From NCBI GenBank assembly GCA_947490035.1, contig CANLGS010000057.1, positions 1 through 11,349 of the forward strand: a stretch of DNA of 11,349 nt, in the 5' to 3' direction. The notes beneath the pieces are model-generated. The model made no database searches. It was not told where the DNA came from and saw nothing but the letters and a program-made list of their open reading frames with translations. Shown here one piece after another: positions 1 through 5,926 of this stretch. The position numbers and the translations under genes are program-made. Within the stretch, counting starts at the first letter, position 1; the number at the start of each line of letters is the position of its first letter. Source of the stretch: Gemmataceae bacterium (lineage in GTDB: Bacteria > Planctomycetota > Planctomycetia > Gemmatales > Gemmataceae).

Positions 1-1
1 A

Positions 2-1492
2 CCGGAAGACGCCGACTCGGGTGACGTCGATCCGTCGGAAGCGGCCCGACCGACCACCGAGATTCACGCGGCCGAGACGGTGCGCAACCGCCCGCCGGTC
101 GCGGAGAAACCGGCGCGCGGCCCGCGTCTCGCGCTTATGGCGAGCGCCGGCGTCGCGCTCCTCGTCGCGGTCGGCTTCGGCGGGTGGCTCGCGTTCGGCC
201 GCGACAAGGCGCCCGAAACCGCGCGCCCCGGCCAGCCGGACAACACGACGCCACCGCCAGTAACTCCCAAACCTGTCGATCCGAAGATCGAGCCGAATGT
301 CGATCCGAAGATTGAGCCGCCGAAGGTGGTGCCGCCGGTTCCCGGCGAGCGCGTGCTGTACAAACTCGACCTGACCGGGGCGGCTCCGTTCGTTATCAAG
401 TCGCAGAACACGGTCGATCCGAGTGACCCCAACAAGAAGGTCGCGAAGGTTCTCGCCCAAGCTGGAACGGGGCTGGCGCCCACGGGCTGGCAGGGCCGCG
501 CCTACGGGAAGGACGCGGTGATGGAGTTCTTCTCCGACGCCCTGGACGGCCGGTTCGCGTTGGGTATTCGCAACACCTCGGGGCCGCCGTCCGCGATGCT
601 GTTTACCCCGACCGTTGAAACCAAGACCGGCCTGTTCAGACTGAAGTTCGAGTACCAGGCACGCGTGGCGAACCGGAAATTCATCCTCCGGTTCAAGGCG
701 AATGACGCGCGCCCGGCGTGGGACATCGCGCGGCCGACGCCCTCCGGCGACGCGTGGCGTGTGGAAGAATTCGTCGTGGACACGAAGGGCACGGGTGGAT
801 TATTCGAGTTCCACAACACCGACGACCAGGCGAACGCCGTGATCCGCATTCGCGCCCTCACCCTGACCGAGGCGCCGGTGGGAACCGCGCCGACGACGAT
901 CCCCGGGACGACGCCCGTTCCGCCGACCGGACCGGACTATAAGGCGTGGACCGAAGGCAAGAGCGTCTACTCCCTCGATGTCGTCAAGATTCCCGTGCTC
1001 CGGGTGACGAAAGAGCGGACGATGCGCACCGCCGGCGAGCCTGAGAAACTGCCGCCGGGCGTCGGGTGTCAGGCGTGGAAGGAGGGCGGCATCGGCGAGT
1101 TCCGGCGCGACGAGTTCGAGGGCTTCGCAGCGCTCGGCCTGACGAACCTCAACGACGTGAAATCGGCACAATACACCTTCAGCTTGGAAGGCACGCTGAA
1201 GGTGCAACTGAAGCCCGGTCAGGTGTACCGGGTGAAGGTCGGTTACCAGACCGCACAGGAGTCCGCCGGCACCGTAACCGTTCAACTCGCGCCCGGTTTC
1301 AAGGGGATTGGAAGCGGCTTACTCGCGACCACCAACGGCCAGTGGAAGACCGCGACCGCGACGTTCACCCGCCCGCCCGCCGAGGACAAGGCGGAGGTGC
1401 GGATGGTGGTGGAGAACACCACCGCCGGCGAGGGCAACACGCTCTGGGTCAAGTCCGTCGAGATCGTCGAACTGAATCCGCCGAAGAAGTAG
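2..1492 (+). CDS. Membrane-anchored protein with two tandem beta-rich extracytoplasmic domains (5' end outside window)
   Basis: The reading frame is open to the left edge. The first in-window start is a GTG at 80, but the 26 codons before it encode a plausible acidic, Ser/Pro-rich segment, so the gene probably begins upstream. One hydrophobic segment (about nt 128-199, LALMASAGVALLVAVGFGG) follows a basic stretch, giving a cytoplasmic N-terminus and an outside C-terminus. Next comes a Pro-rich linker with a duplicated VDPKIEP motif (21-nt copies at 275-295 and 299-319). Two related domains follow (about 341-880 and 950-1483). Each opens with a Y-x-LD strand, has a central F-x-ALG(I/L)-x-N motif, a strand-rich middle and a W near the end, which suggests duplicated jelly-roll, carbohydrate-binding-like modules. 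I recognise no catalytic motif. In planctomycetes such a layout can be the C-terminal part of a membrane Ser/Thr kinase or sensor, but the missing N-terminus is needed to decide. The function is unknown; the gene itself is well supported. Confidence 0.85.
   Translation, partial: PEDADSGDVDPSEAARPTTEIHAAETVRNRPPVAEKPARGPRLALMASAGVALLVAVGFGGWLAFGRDKAPETARPGQPDNTTPPPVTPKPVDPKIEPNVDPKIEPPKVVPPVPGERVLYKLDLTGAAPFVIKSQNTVDPSDPNKKVAKVLAQAGTGLAPTGWQGRAYGKDAVMEFFSDALDGRFALGIRNTSGPPSAMLFTPTVETKTGLFRLKFEYQARVANRKFILRFKANDARPAWDIARPTPSGDAWRVEEFVVDTKGTGGLFEFHNTDDQANAVIRIRALTLTEAPVGTAPTTIPGTTPVPPTGPDYKAWTEGKSVYSLDVVKIPVLRVTKERTMRTAGEPEKLPPGVGCQAWKEGGIGEFRRDEFEGFAALGLTNLNDVKSAQYTFSLEGTLKVQLKPGQVYRVKVGYQTAQESAGTVTVQLAPGFKGIGSGLLATTNGQWKTATATFTRPPAEDKAEVRMVVENTTAGEGNTLWVKSVEIVELNPPKK
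275..319 (+). repeat. Tandem 24-nt-period repeat coding the VDPKIEP linker
   Basis: Two 21-nt copies (275-295 and 299-319) start 24 nt apart and differ by one C/T change. They encode VDPKIEP twice in the linker just outside the membrane. This looks like slippage-type growth of a Pro-rich spacer. Confidence 0.8.
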
Positions 1493-1494
1493 CC

Positions 1495-1594
1495 CGTTGA
1501 AGTCGCAAGTCGTAACGTCCCAGGTCGCAAGTCGGAAGACCGGGAGGTCATTCTCGACTTGCGACCTGGGACGTTACGACTTGCGACTTCAACG
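1495..1594. repeat. Perfect 40-bp inverted repeat, 20-nt loop
   Basis: The arm at 1495-1534 is exactly the reverse complement of 1555-1594. The 20-nt loop holds a small stem of its own (GACC 1538-1541 with GGTC 1546-1549). Each arm contains the 11-mer GTCGCAAGTCG twice. The element begins 3 nt after the stop of the upstream membrane protein. It ends at the first G of the likely ribosome site of rarA (GAGG, 1594-1597). It has no T tract, so it is not a classical terminator, although an RNA hairpin this strong could block transcription or protect RNA ends. It resembles an interspersed palindromic repeat more than a gene-specific signal. It also creates spurious reading frames on both strands that share the peptide LRPGTLRLATST or RPGTLRLATST. 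Confidence 0.95.
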
Positions 1595-1603
1595 AGGTGG
1601 CGC

Positions 1604-3025
1604 GTGGACCTGTTCGACGACCTGCGCGAAGAGAACCGGCTGAAGGCTCGCCCGCTCGCGGCGCGGATGCGACCGCGAACGCTCGACGAGTACGTCGGGC
1701 AGGGTCACTTCCTCGGTCCGGGCAAACTGCTCCGGCGGATGCTGCTCGCGGACCGCCTCAATTCGCTAATCTTCTACGGCCCGCCGGGGTGCGGCAAAAC
1801 GGCGCTGGCGCACGTCATCGCGAACCACACCAAGAGCCGCTTCAAACCGCTGAACGCGGTCGCGGCCGGCATCAAGGAAGTGCGCGAACTCCTCACCGAC
1901 GCTCGCGGCCACCTCGAAGAACTCGGCGAGCGCACCATCCTCTTCATTGACGAAATCCACAGGTTTAACCGGGCGCAACAAGACGTGCTGCTGCCGGATG
2001 TGGAAGACGGCGTGGTGATCCTGATCGGCGCGACGACGCAGAACCCGTTCTTCGCGATCAACACGCCGCTGCTGTCGCGCAGTCAAATCTTCCAGTTCCA
2101 GCCACTGACCCGCGACGACATCCGCGTGCTAATTCAACGCGCGTTGTCGGACACCGAACGCGGTTTGGGCAACCAGCACGTGACGATCACGGAGGACGCG
2201 CTCGCGTTCCTCGCGGAAGCGTGCGACGGCGACGCGCGGCGCGCGCTCACGGCGCTGGAGATCGGGGTGAAGTCGGCTCTCGTTCCAGAGGCGAGCGGGG
2301 GGCGTAAGCCCCCTGATGATTCGCAACAAGCAAACGACCAACTCGCCCATCAGGGGGCTTACGCCCCCCGCTCGCCTAACACAATCGTCTTCGACCTGCA
2401 ACTCGCGCAAGACTCCATCCAACGAAAGGTGATCGAGTTCGACCCGACCGGCGACACGCACTACGACACGGCAAGCGCGTTCATCAAATCTCTTCGCGGC
2501 AGCGACCCCGACGCGGCGCTCTACTGGATGGCCCGAATGCTCGAAGGCGGCGAAGACCCGCGATTCGTCGCGCGGCGGCTGGTGATCTTCGCGTCGGAGG
2601 ATGTCGGTAACGCGGACCCGTTCGGGCTGGTGCTGGCGAACGCGGCGTGGGACGCGGTGGAGAAGGTCGGCTTACCGGAGTGCCGCATCAACCTGGCCCA
2701 CGCGGTGACGTACCTCGCGACCGCACAAAAATCGAACGCGTCGTACAAGGCCGGCGAAGCCGCCGCGAAGGACGTGAAGGAGGGCCGCACGCTGCCGGTG
2801 CCGCTGCACCTGCGCGACGGCAAGTACAAGGGCGCGAAGGAGGTGTTGGGCAACGGTGTGGGTTACAAGTACGCGCACGACTTCGAGGGCGGGTGGGTGA
2901 ATCAGGAGTACATCCCGACGGACGCGGAGTATTATCAGCCGACCGACCGCGGCCACGAGGCGAAGATCAAGGCCCGCCTCGACGAGCTGCGCAAGCGGAA
3001 GCAGAAGCCGGAGGACGGGAAATGA
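1604..3025 (+). CDS. rarA: Replication-associated recombination protein A (RarA/MgsA, AAA+ ATPase)
   Basis: Bacterial homologue of yeast Mgs1 and human WRNIP1, an ATPase acting in the cytoplasm at stalled replication forks. Walker A is GPPGCGKT (residues 59-66), Walker B is ILFIDEIH (112-119) and the sensor 1 region is LIGATTQNP (140-148). The C-terminal half has the family hallmarks HYDTASAFIKSLRGSDPDAALYW (in part), GGEDPRF and ASEDVGNADP, followed by the tetramerisation domain. I chose the GTG at 1604, which gives 473 residues starting MDLFDDLREENRLKARPLA, with GAGG at 1594-1597 at suitable spacing. A longer frame from the TTG at 1559 would start inside the upstream inverted repeat and add only repeat-encoded residues. 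Residues 229-258 are encoded by a 30-bp palindromic element and form an insert between the ATPase module and the C-terminal domain. All motifs are intact, so the protein is probably functional. Its stop overlaps the next gene (ATGA). Confidence 0.96.
   Translation: MDLFDDLREENRLKARPLAARMRPRTLDEYVGQGHFLGPGKLLRRMLLADRLNSLIFYGPPGCGKTALAHVIANHTKSRFKPLNAVAAGIKEVRELLTDARGHLEELGERTILFIDEIHRFNRAQQDVLLPDVEDGVVILIGATTQNPFFAINTPLLSRSQIFQFQPLTRDDIRVLIQRALSDTERGLGNQHVTITEDALAFLAEACDGDARRALTALEIGVKSALVPEASGGRKPPDDSQQANDQLAHQGAYAPRSPNTIVFDLQLAQDSIQRKVIEFDPTGDTHYDTASAFIKSLRGSDPDAALYWMARMLEGGEDPRFVARRLVIFASEDVGNADPFGLVLANAAWDAVEKVGLPECRINLAHAVTYLATAQKSNASYKAGEAAAKDVKEGRTLPVPLHLRDGKYKGAKEVLGNGVGYKYAHDFEGGWVNQEYIPTDAEYYQPTDRGHEAKIKARLDELRKRKQKPEDGK
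2289..2377. repeat. Perfect 30-bp inverted repeat inserted in-frame within rarA
   Basis: The arm at 2289-2318 is the exact reverse complement of 2348-2377, with a 29-nt spacer. It is G/C-tract rich (six G, then five C, in the left arm). It is translated without a stop as rarA residues of about 229-258 (EASGGRKPPDDSQQ... to ...AYAPRSP), a low-complexity Gly/Pro/Gln-rich stretch. As I recall the family, RarA proteins have no comparable segment here, so this is an insertion at a surface-exposed domain junction. The element itself is 89 bp, which is not a multiple of three, so one more base (for example from target duplication) must have come with it to keep the frame. Confidence 0.93.
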
Positions 3026-3630
3026 CCGAGGAAGAGTGGCTTTGCACCGACCGAGTGGACGCGATGCTCCGTTACGTTCGGTCGCAACGCGGTCGGTTGG
3101 AAGGCTACGAACGTCGTCTACGCCTCCTCAGTTGCGCCGCACTCCGCCGAGAGGAATTACCGGACGACCGCCTACTGCAATACCTCGACATTGCAGAGCG
3201 GTACGCCGACGGTGAAGTCAGCCGGACGACTGTCGAGCAATACCAGTGGGAATTGGCGGTCACCTTCTTCCACTGGCTCAAGTCCCCAGCGGTGGAACGA
3301 TGCCACCAAGTCCTCAGTCCGCGTGCTCACCGAGCAGAACACTGTTACGATCACTTGCGGAAAGACGACCCGTTCCGCGCACTCATCCGCGACATCTTCG
3401 GTAACCCGTTCCGCCCCGGTACCTTCTCCCCGGAATGGCGCACTGACACCGCGTTGTCACTGGCGCGCGGGATGTACGAGTCGCGCGATTTCAGTGCGAT
3501 GCCGATTCTCGCGGACGCACTTCAAGACGCCGGGTGCGACAACGACGACATCCTAAACCACTGTCGCGACGCGAAGCAGGTTGACGTTCGCGGGTGCTGG
3601 GTCGTCGATCTGGTGCTGGGCAAAGAGTAG
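3022..3630 (+). CDS. Gemmata-type conserved protein of unknown function (MTEEEWL / VRGCWVVDLVLGK family)
   Basis: A 202-residue soluble protein with no signal peptide or membrane segment. It starts MTEEEWLCTDRVDAMLRYVR and ends HCRDAKQVDVRGCWVVDLVLGKE (in part). As I recall, this head-and-tail pattern, with GNPFRP, LADAL-x-DAGC and an invariant VRGCWVVDL-LGK end, marks a large paralogous family in Gemmata-like planctomycetes with no known function. The middle is helix-rich and Arg-rich. The ATG at 3022 overlaps the rarA stop (ATGA), and GGAGG at 3010-3014 serves as ribosome site, so translation is probably coupled to rarA. No enzyme motif is visible. A second copy of the last 13 codons lies 160 bp downstream (see the pseudogene at 3741-3791). 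The gene call is sure; the function is not. Confidence 0.9.
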   Translation: MTEEEWLCTDRVDAMLRYVRSQRGRLEGYERRLRLLSCAALRREELPDDRLLQYLDIAERYADGEVSRTTVEQYQWELAVTFFHWLKSPAVERCHQVLSPRAHRAEHCYDHLRKDDPFRALIRDIFGNPFRPGTFSPEWRTDTALSLARGMYESRDFSAMPILADALQDAGCDNDDILNHCRDAKQVDVRGCWVVDLVLGKE

Positions 3631-3634
3631 CCGC

Positions 3635-3744
3635 GTTCTGGAGTGTGGTCCGCCGCTCCGCGGCGGTCTTCGCCGAGCTGTGCGCAACGCGAATTACAAA
3701 AGGCCACAGGCACCGCCGCGGAGCGGCGGACCACACTGCAGAAC
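3635..3744. repeat. Palindromic element with 33-bp arms (one mismatch), between a gene and a stranded gene tail
   Basis: The arm at 3642-3667 is the exact reverse complement of 3712-3737 (26 bp). Allowing one mismatch (3641/3738), the pairing extends to 3635 and 3744. The spacer is 44 nt. Each arm contains a nested near-palindrome, CCGCCGCTCCGCGGCGG. It starts 5 nt after the stop of the 202-residue protein and ends at the remnant of a paralogous tail. It is probably a dispersed repeat of the same general class as the other palindromes in this window but differs from them in sequence. It could also act as a bidirectional RNA 3' end, although it has no T tract. Confidence 0.9.
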
Positions 3745-3791
3745 ACGTTCGCGGGTGTTGGGTCGTTGATTTGGTGCTTGGGAAAGCATGA
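3741..3791 (+). pseudogene. Stranded 3' end of a paralogue of the upstream VRGCWVVDLVLGK gene
   Basis: The frame reads EHVRGCWVVDLVLGKA and then TGA. Compared with the end of the gene at 3022-3630, nt 3747-3785 matches 3586-3624 with 5 differences in 39, and all five are synonymous (TGC/TGT, GTC/GTT, CTG/TTG, CTG/CTT, GGC/GGG). The preceding EH also fits the usual family ending better than the VD of the intact gene. This indicates that a second family member, once under protein-level selection, lost everything but its tail, with a palindromic element now abutting the break. Confidence 0.7.
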
Positions 3792-3835
3792 GGCGAATCC
3801 TTCGCCGTGGAGCGAGACATTCTAGCGCCTGTCTG

Positions 3836-3851
3836 TGTTCCACGTGGAACA
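3836..3851. other. parS: Candidate parS site (ParB-binding chromosomal centromere motif)
   Basis: TGTTCCACGTGGAACA is a perfect 16-bp palindrome with a CACGTG core. It agrees at every fixed position with the conserved bacterial parS consensus TGTTNCACGTGNAACA. It sits in the convergent spacer, 2 nt from the end of the deacetylase gene (stop complement at 3854-3856), where no promoter is expected, so an operator role is less likely. ParB loads on such sites, clamps DNA and, with ParA and SMC, directs segregation of the origin region. No parA or parB gene lies in this window. The motif match is exact; its function is inferred. Confidence 0.75.
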
Positions 3852-3853
3852 TT

Positions 3854-4600
3854 TTACAATGACCGCCGCCTGAACGACACGCGGCGAGACAGTTCCGGTA
3901 ACACCACATCCAGTATCGGCGCAATCCAGCGGTGATCGTCGTGGAACAACACGATGTCGCCGGGGCGAACCAACTCCAGCACTTCCTTCGCACACTGCAT
4001 CGCGTCGGCTTCGCTGCGGCACCGCCAGTCGTTGCTGTCGAGCGACCAGTTTACACACTGCAACTTCAGCCGCCGCGCCGCGAGCCACAAACCGGGCGTC
4101 AGCCTGCCCATCGGCGGGCGGAACAGCGTCGCGTCCGGCACCAACTCTTGACACTTGCGAACGTCGACGCGTGACAACGCGATGTCACTCCAACATGGAA
4201 TCGCGTGCGCGAAGGTGTGGTTACCGAGCGTGTGCCCGGCGGCCGCTATGCTTTCTACGAGTGCCGGATCGGTGACGCGATTGCCGACGAGGAAGAACGC
4301 GGCCGTGATGCCGAACGCCGCGAGCCGGTCCAGCACCGCGGGCGTGTGTTCCGCGTGCGGGCCGTCGTCGAAGGTGAGCAAGATGTCTTGTCCCTCTCCC
4401 CTTGCGGGAGAGGGTGTCGGCGCTTCGCCGACGGGTGAGGGGTAAGGCTTCCCGCGCGTGGAGGTCTCACCCCTCACCCGTCTCGAAGACTCGCCACCCT
4501 CTCCCGCAAGGGGAGAGGGAGAAAAGAGAGGCAGACGGGTTCGGCTGAACGGCGACAGCAGCGCGCGCGTCAGGTATCGCGTCCGTCTGGCGAACCTCAT
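3854..4600 (-). CDS. NodB-type polysaccharide (chitooligosaccharide-like) deacetylase with palindrome-encoded insert
   Basis: Carbohydrate esterase 4 / NodB homology domain, a metal-dependent enzyme that removes N-acetyl groups from GlcNAc polymers. Motif 1 is TFDDGP (residues 76-81; D78 as catalytic base, D79 as metal ligand), motif 2 is HTFAH (128-132, two metal-binding His), motif 3 is FRPPMG (160-165) and the late catalytic His lies in IVLFHDD (H220). The ATG at 4600 overlaps the glycosyltransferase stop (ATGA) and gives 248 residues. No clear signal peptide or membrane helix is seen; the N-terminus is Arg-rich (MRFARRTRYLTRALL), so the enzyme may act in the cytoplasm like NodB or be attached to the membrane through its partner. 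Residues 27-70 come from an inserted repeat just ahead of the first catalytic strand. Frames extending further upstream overlap the glycosyltransferase and look like shadow sequence. Confidence 0.93.
   Translation of the reverse strand: MRFARRTRYLTRALLSPFSRTRLPLFSPSPLAGEGGESSRRVRGETSTRGKPYPSPVGEAPTPSPARGEGQDILLTFDDGPHAEHTPAVLDRLAAFGITAAFFLVGNRVTDPALVESIAAAGHTLGNHTFAHAIPCWSDIALSRVDVRKCQELVPDATLFRPPMGRLTPGLWLAARRLKLQCVNWSLDSNDWRCRSEADAMQCAKEVLELVRPGDIVLFHDDHRWIAPILDVVLPELSRRVSFRRRSL
4391..4520. repeat. 130-bp palindromic element inserted in-frame in the deacetylase gene
   Basis: The outer arms at 4391-4416 and 4495-4520 are exact reverse complements (26 bp). The inner arms at 4431-4443 and 4469-4481 also pair perfectly (13 bp). 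Between them the left side carries a small hairpin of its own (GTCGGCG CTT CGCCGAC, 4416-4432) that the right side lacks. The core CTCTCCC(TT)GCGGGAGAG is the kind of repeat found scattered in many high-GC bacterial genomes. Here it is translated on the - strand as residues of about 27-70 of the deacetylase (SPSPLAGEGGES... to ...TPSPARGEG) with no stop codon. Confidence 0.92.
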
Positions 4601-5664
4601 GCGCGCCTCGCGCGTGACGTGCGGTCCCAACTTGCGCCGCGACGCACCAAACCCGCGAGCGTCACCCAGCCCAACCGAGACACCACCACCGGCGAACCGA
4701 GCAACAGCCCGAACCGCTTCCGCGTGATGCCCACGGCACACATCGCGCGAAGGTAAAGCAACGCGAACGCCACAACCAGCGCCACCGGCCACAACCTGAA
4801 GCCGCACGCGACGCTGACGCCAACCGTGAGCGTGAGGTGTGCCAACACCAGCGGTTTGCTCGCGCGCAGCCCGGCCCCGCGCCAGCGGCGGCGCTGTTGA
4901 CACAACTCCGAGACCGACGGTGGCGCTTCGCACGCCACTTCCGCGCCGGCACAGTACCGCACGCGAACACCGGCATGCTTCAGGCGAACGCCGTACTCTG
5001 CGTCTTCGACCGCGCCGAACGCGTCCCACGGGATGCGTTCCAAGAGGTCGCGGCGGAACGCCATGCCGGTTCCGCGAAGCGGCAACGCGAAGCCGAGCGC
5101 GTCCCACCCGGCCGCGGTTCCAGCATCGAACGCGGCGCCCACCGCCGCGACGAACCCGGCCGAGCCGTCGTCAGCGTTGCGCGACCGCACGACCGTTTGC
5201 GCGGCTTCCGCGCCGGCCGCGAACGTGAGGTCGAGCGCCCGCAGCGCGCCGGGGGTTAGTTCGCAGTCGGCGTCGAGGATCAGCACCACGCCGGTCGCGT
5301 CGCGCAACACGCGGTCGAGTCCGAAGGCGAGTGCGTGGCCCTTGCCGCGGTTCGCGACGTCGTGGCGCGCGAGGCACTTCGCGCCGGCTTCAAACGCGAC
5401 TCGCGCGGTGCCATCGGTGCAGTTGTCCGCAACCACGCACACCCGCACCAACTCCGGCGGGTAGTCGAGAACCGCGAGGCTCCGCAACGTCGCGGGGAGC
5501 GACAACTCTTCGTTGTGCGCGGGAATGAGAATCGTGAACGCGTGCGTCGGCTCGCGCGGCGATTCGCGCCGGCGCCGCAGCGACGCGAGCGTGGGAACGA
5601 GATAGCCCAGACACGCCACCGTCGCGAGGACGAGGCACGCCAGGGCGACGGCCGCCGCGACCAT
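4597..5664 (-). CDS. Family 2 glycosyltransferase, membrane-bound, processive type
   Basis: A 355-residue inverting GT2 enzyme that transfers a sugar from a nucleotide-sugar donor. An N-terminal membrane helix (residues 3-28) precedes the GT-A fold: PAHNEE (48-53), VADNCTDGT (78-86), the metal-binding DADCE (131-135), the acceptor-loop GTGMAFRRD (198-206), the catalytic-base region VEDAEYG (219-225) and QQRRRW (256-261, the Q-x-x-R-W motif of processive synthases). C-terminal hydrophobic segments (about 272-312 and 320-341) would anchor or form a translocation path. A NodB-type deacetylase follows with an ATGA overlap, so the likely product is a GlcNAc-containing oligomer or polymer that is then N-deacetylated, as in NodC/NodB or PgaC/PgaB pairs. 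The substrate is inferred. The start at 5664 has no strong ribosome site. Confidence 0.92.
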   Translation of the reverse strand: MVAAAVALACLVLATVACLGYLVPTLASLRRRRESPREPTHAFTILIPAHNEELSLPATLRSLAVLDYPPELVRVCVVADNCTDGTARVAFEAGAKCLARHDVANRGKGHALAFGLDRVLRDATGVVLILDADCELTPGALRALDLTFAAGAEAAQTVVRSRNADDGSAGFVAAVGAAFDAGTAAGWDALGFALPLRGTGMAFRRDLLERIPWDAFGAVEDAEYGVRLKHAGVRVRYCAGAEVACEAPPSVSELCQQRRRWRGAGLRASKPLVLAHLTLTVGVSVACGFRLWPVALVVAFALLYLRAMCAVGITRKRFGLLLGSPVVVSRLGWVTLAGLVRRGASWDRTSRARRA

Positions 5665-5699
5665 TGCACACCGACAAAGAAATAAGGGGTTCAGTGCGC

Positions 5700-5728
5700 G
5701 CTATAGCCACGCTCCGAAAATCACGCAA
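5700..5728 (-). promoter_or_regulatory. Possible sigma-70-type promoter for the glycosyltransferase/deacetylase pair
   Basis: On the - strand a TTGCGT -35 box (5728-5723) and a TATAGC -10 box (5705-5700) are separated by exactly 17 nt and lie about 36 nt before the ATG at 5664. This is a consensus-style match only; planctomycete promoters are poorly defined. Confidence 0.35.
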
Positions 5729-5767
5729 GCCAACTTTTCTTCACTCCGAAGGAGTTGCATTCAATAG

Positions 5768-5805
5768 CCCAAGGTCAGCCCGCGCTTCGCGGGCGCCACC
5801 CTGGG
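5768..5805. repeat. Small GC palindrome, probable dispersed intergenic repeat
   Basis: A perfect stem GCCCGCG / CGCGGGC (5778-5784 and 5788-5794) with a 3-nt loop lies inside a longer imperfect palindrome of the form CCCAAGGT...ACCCTGGG (5768-5775 and 5797-5804). It is followed by two direct copies of GGAACGGAA (about 5804-5820). It sits in the divergent spacer between the glycosyltransferase and rpmG. Confidence 0.6.
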
Positions 5806-5861
5806 AACGGAAGGAACGGAAGTAGGGTACAGAAACACCCCTCCACGATCCGCCCGCAAGG

Positions 5862-5870
5862 TGCTATCAT
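5862..5870 (+). promoter_or_regulatory. Possible extended -10 promoter of rpmG
   Basis: TGCTATCAT fits an extended -10 box (TG, one base, TATCAT). It lies 56 nt before the rpmG start. No good -35 box is seen 17 nt upstream, as is usual for extended -10 promoters. Confidence 0.3.
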
Positions 5871-5926
5871 TGCTGTCTATCCCGGCACCGGCCGGATCAC
5901 GCACCCAACCCCGCGAGGGCCGAATC

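Noticed and set aside
1559..1603. TTG-started N-terminal extension of RarA (RPGTLRLATSTRWR...)
   Set aside because: It is encoded by the right arm of the 40-bp inverted repeat. RarA homology begins at MDLFDD from the GTG at 1604, which has its own ribosome site.
3635..3744. Palindrome as a classical miniature transposon with target duplication
   Set aside because: I could not find a convincing short direct duplication at the two ends, so mobility by a transposase is not shown.
2289..4520. Palindromes as a CRISPR array or tandem-repeat locus
   Set aside because: The elements differ in sequence and spacing, with genes between them. There is no regular repeat-spacer pattern and no cas gene.
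4601..5107. Upstream extension of the deacetylase frame over the glycosyltransferase
   Set aside because: The Arg/Gly-rich sequence overlaps the GT2 gene out of frame. The ATGA-coupled ATG at 4600 is the natural start.
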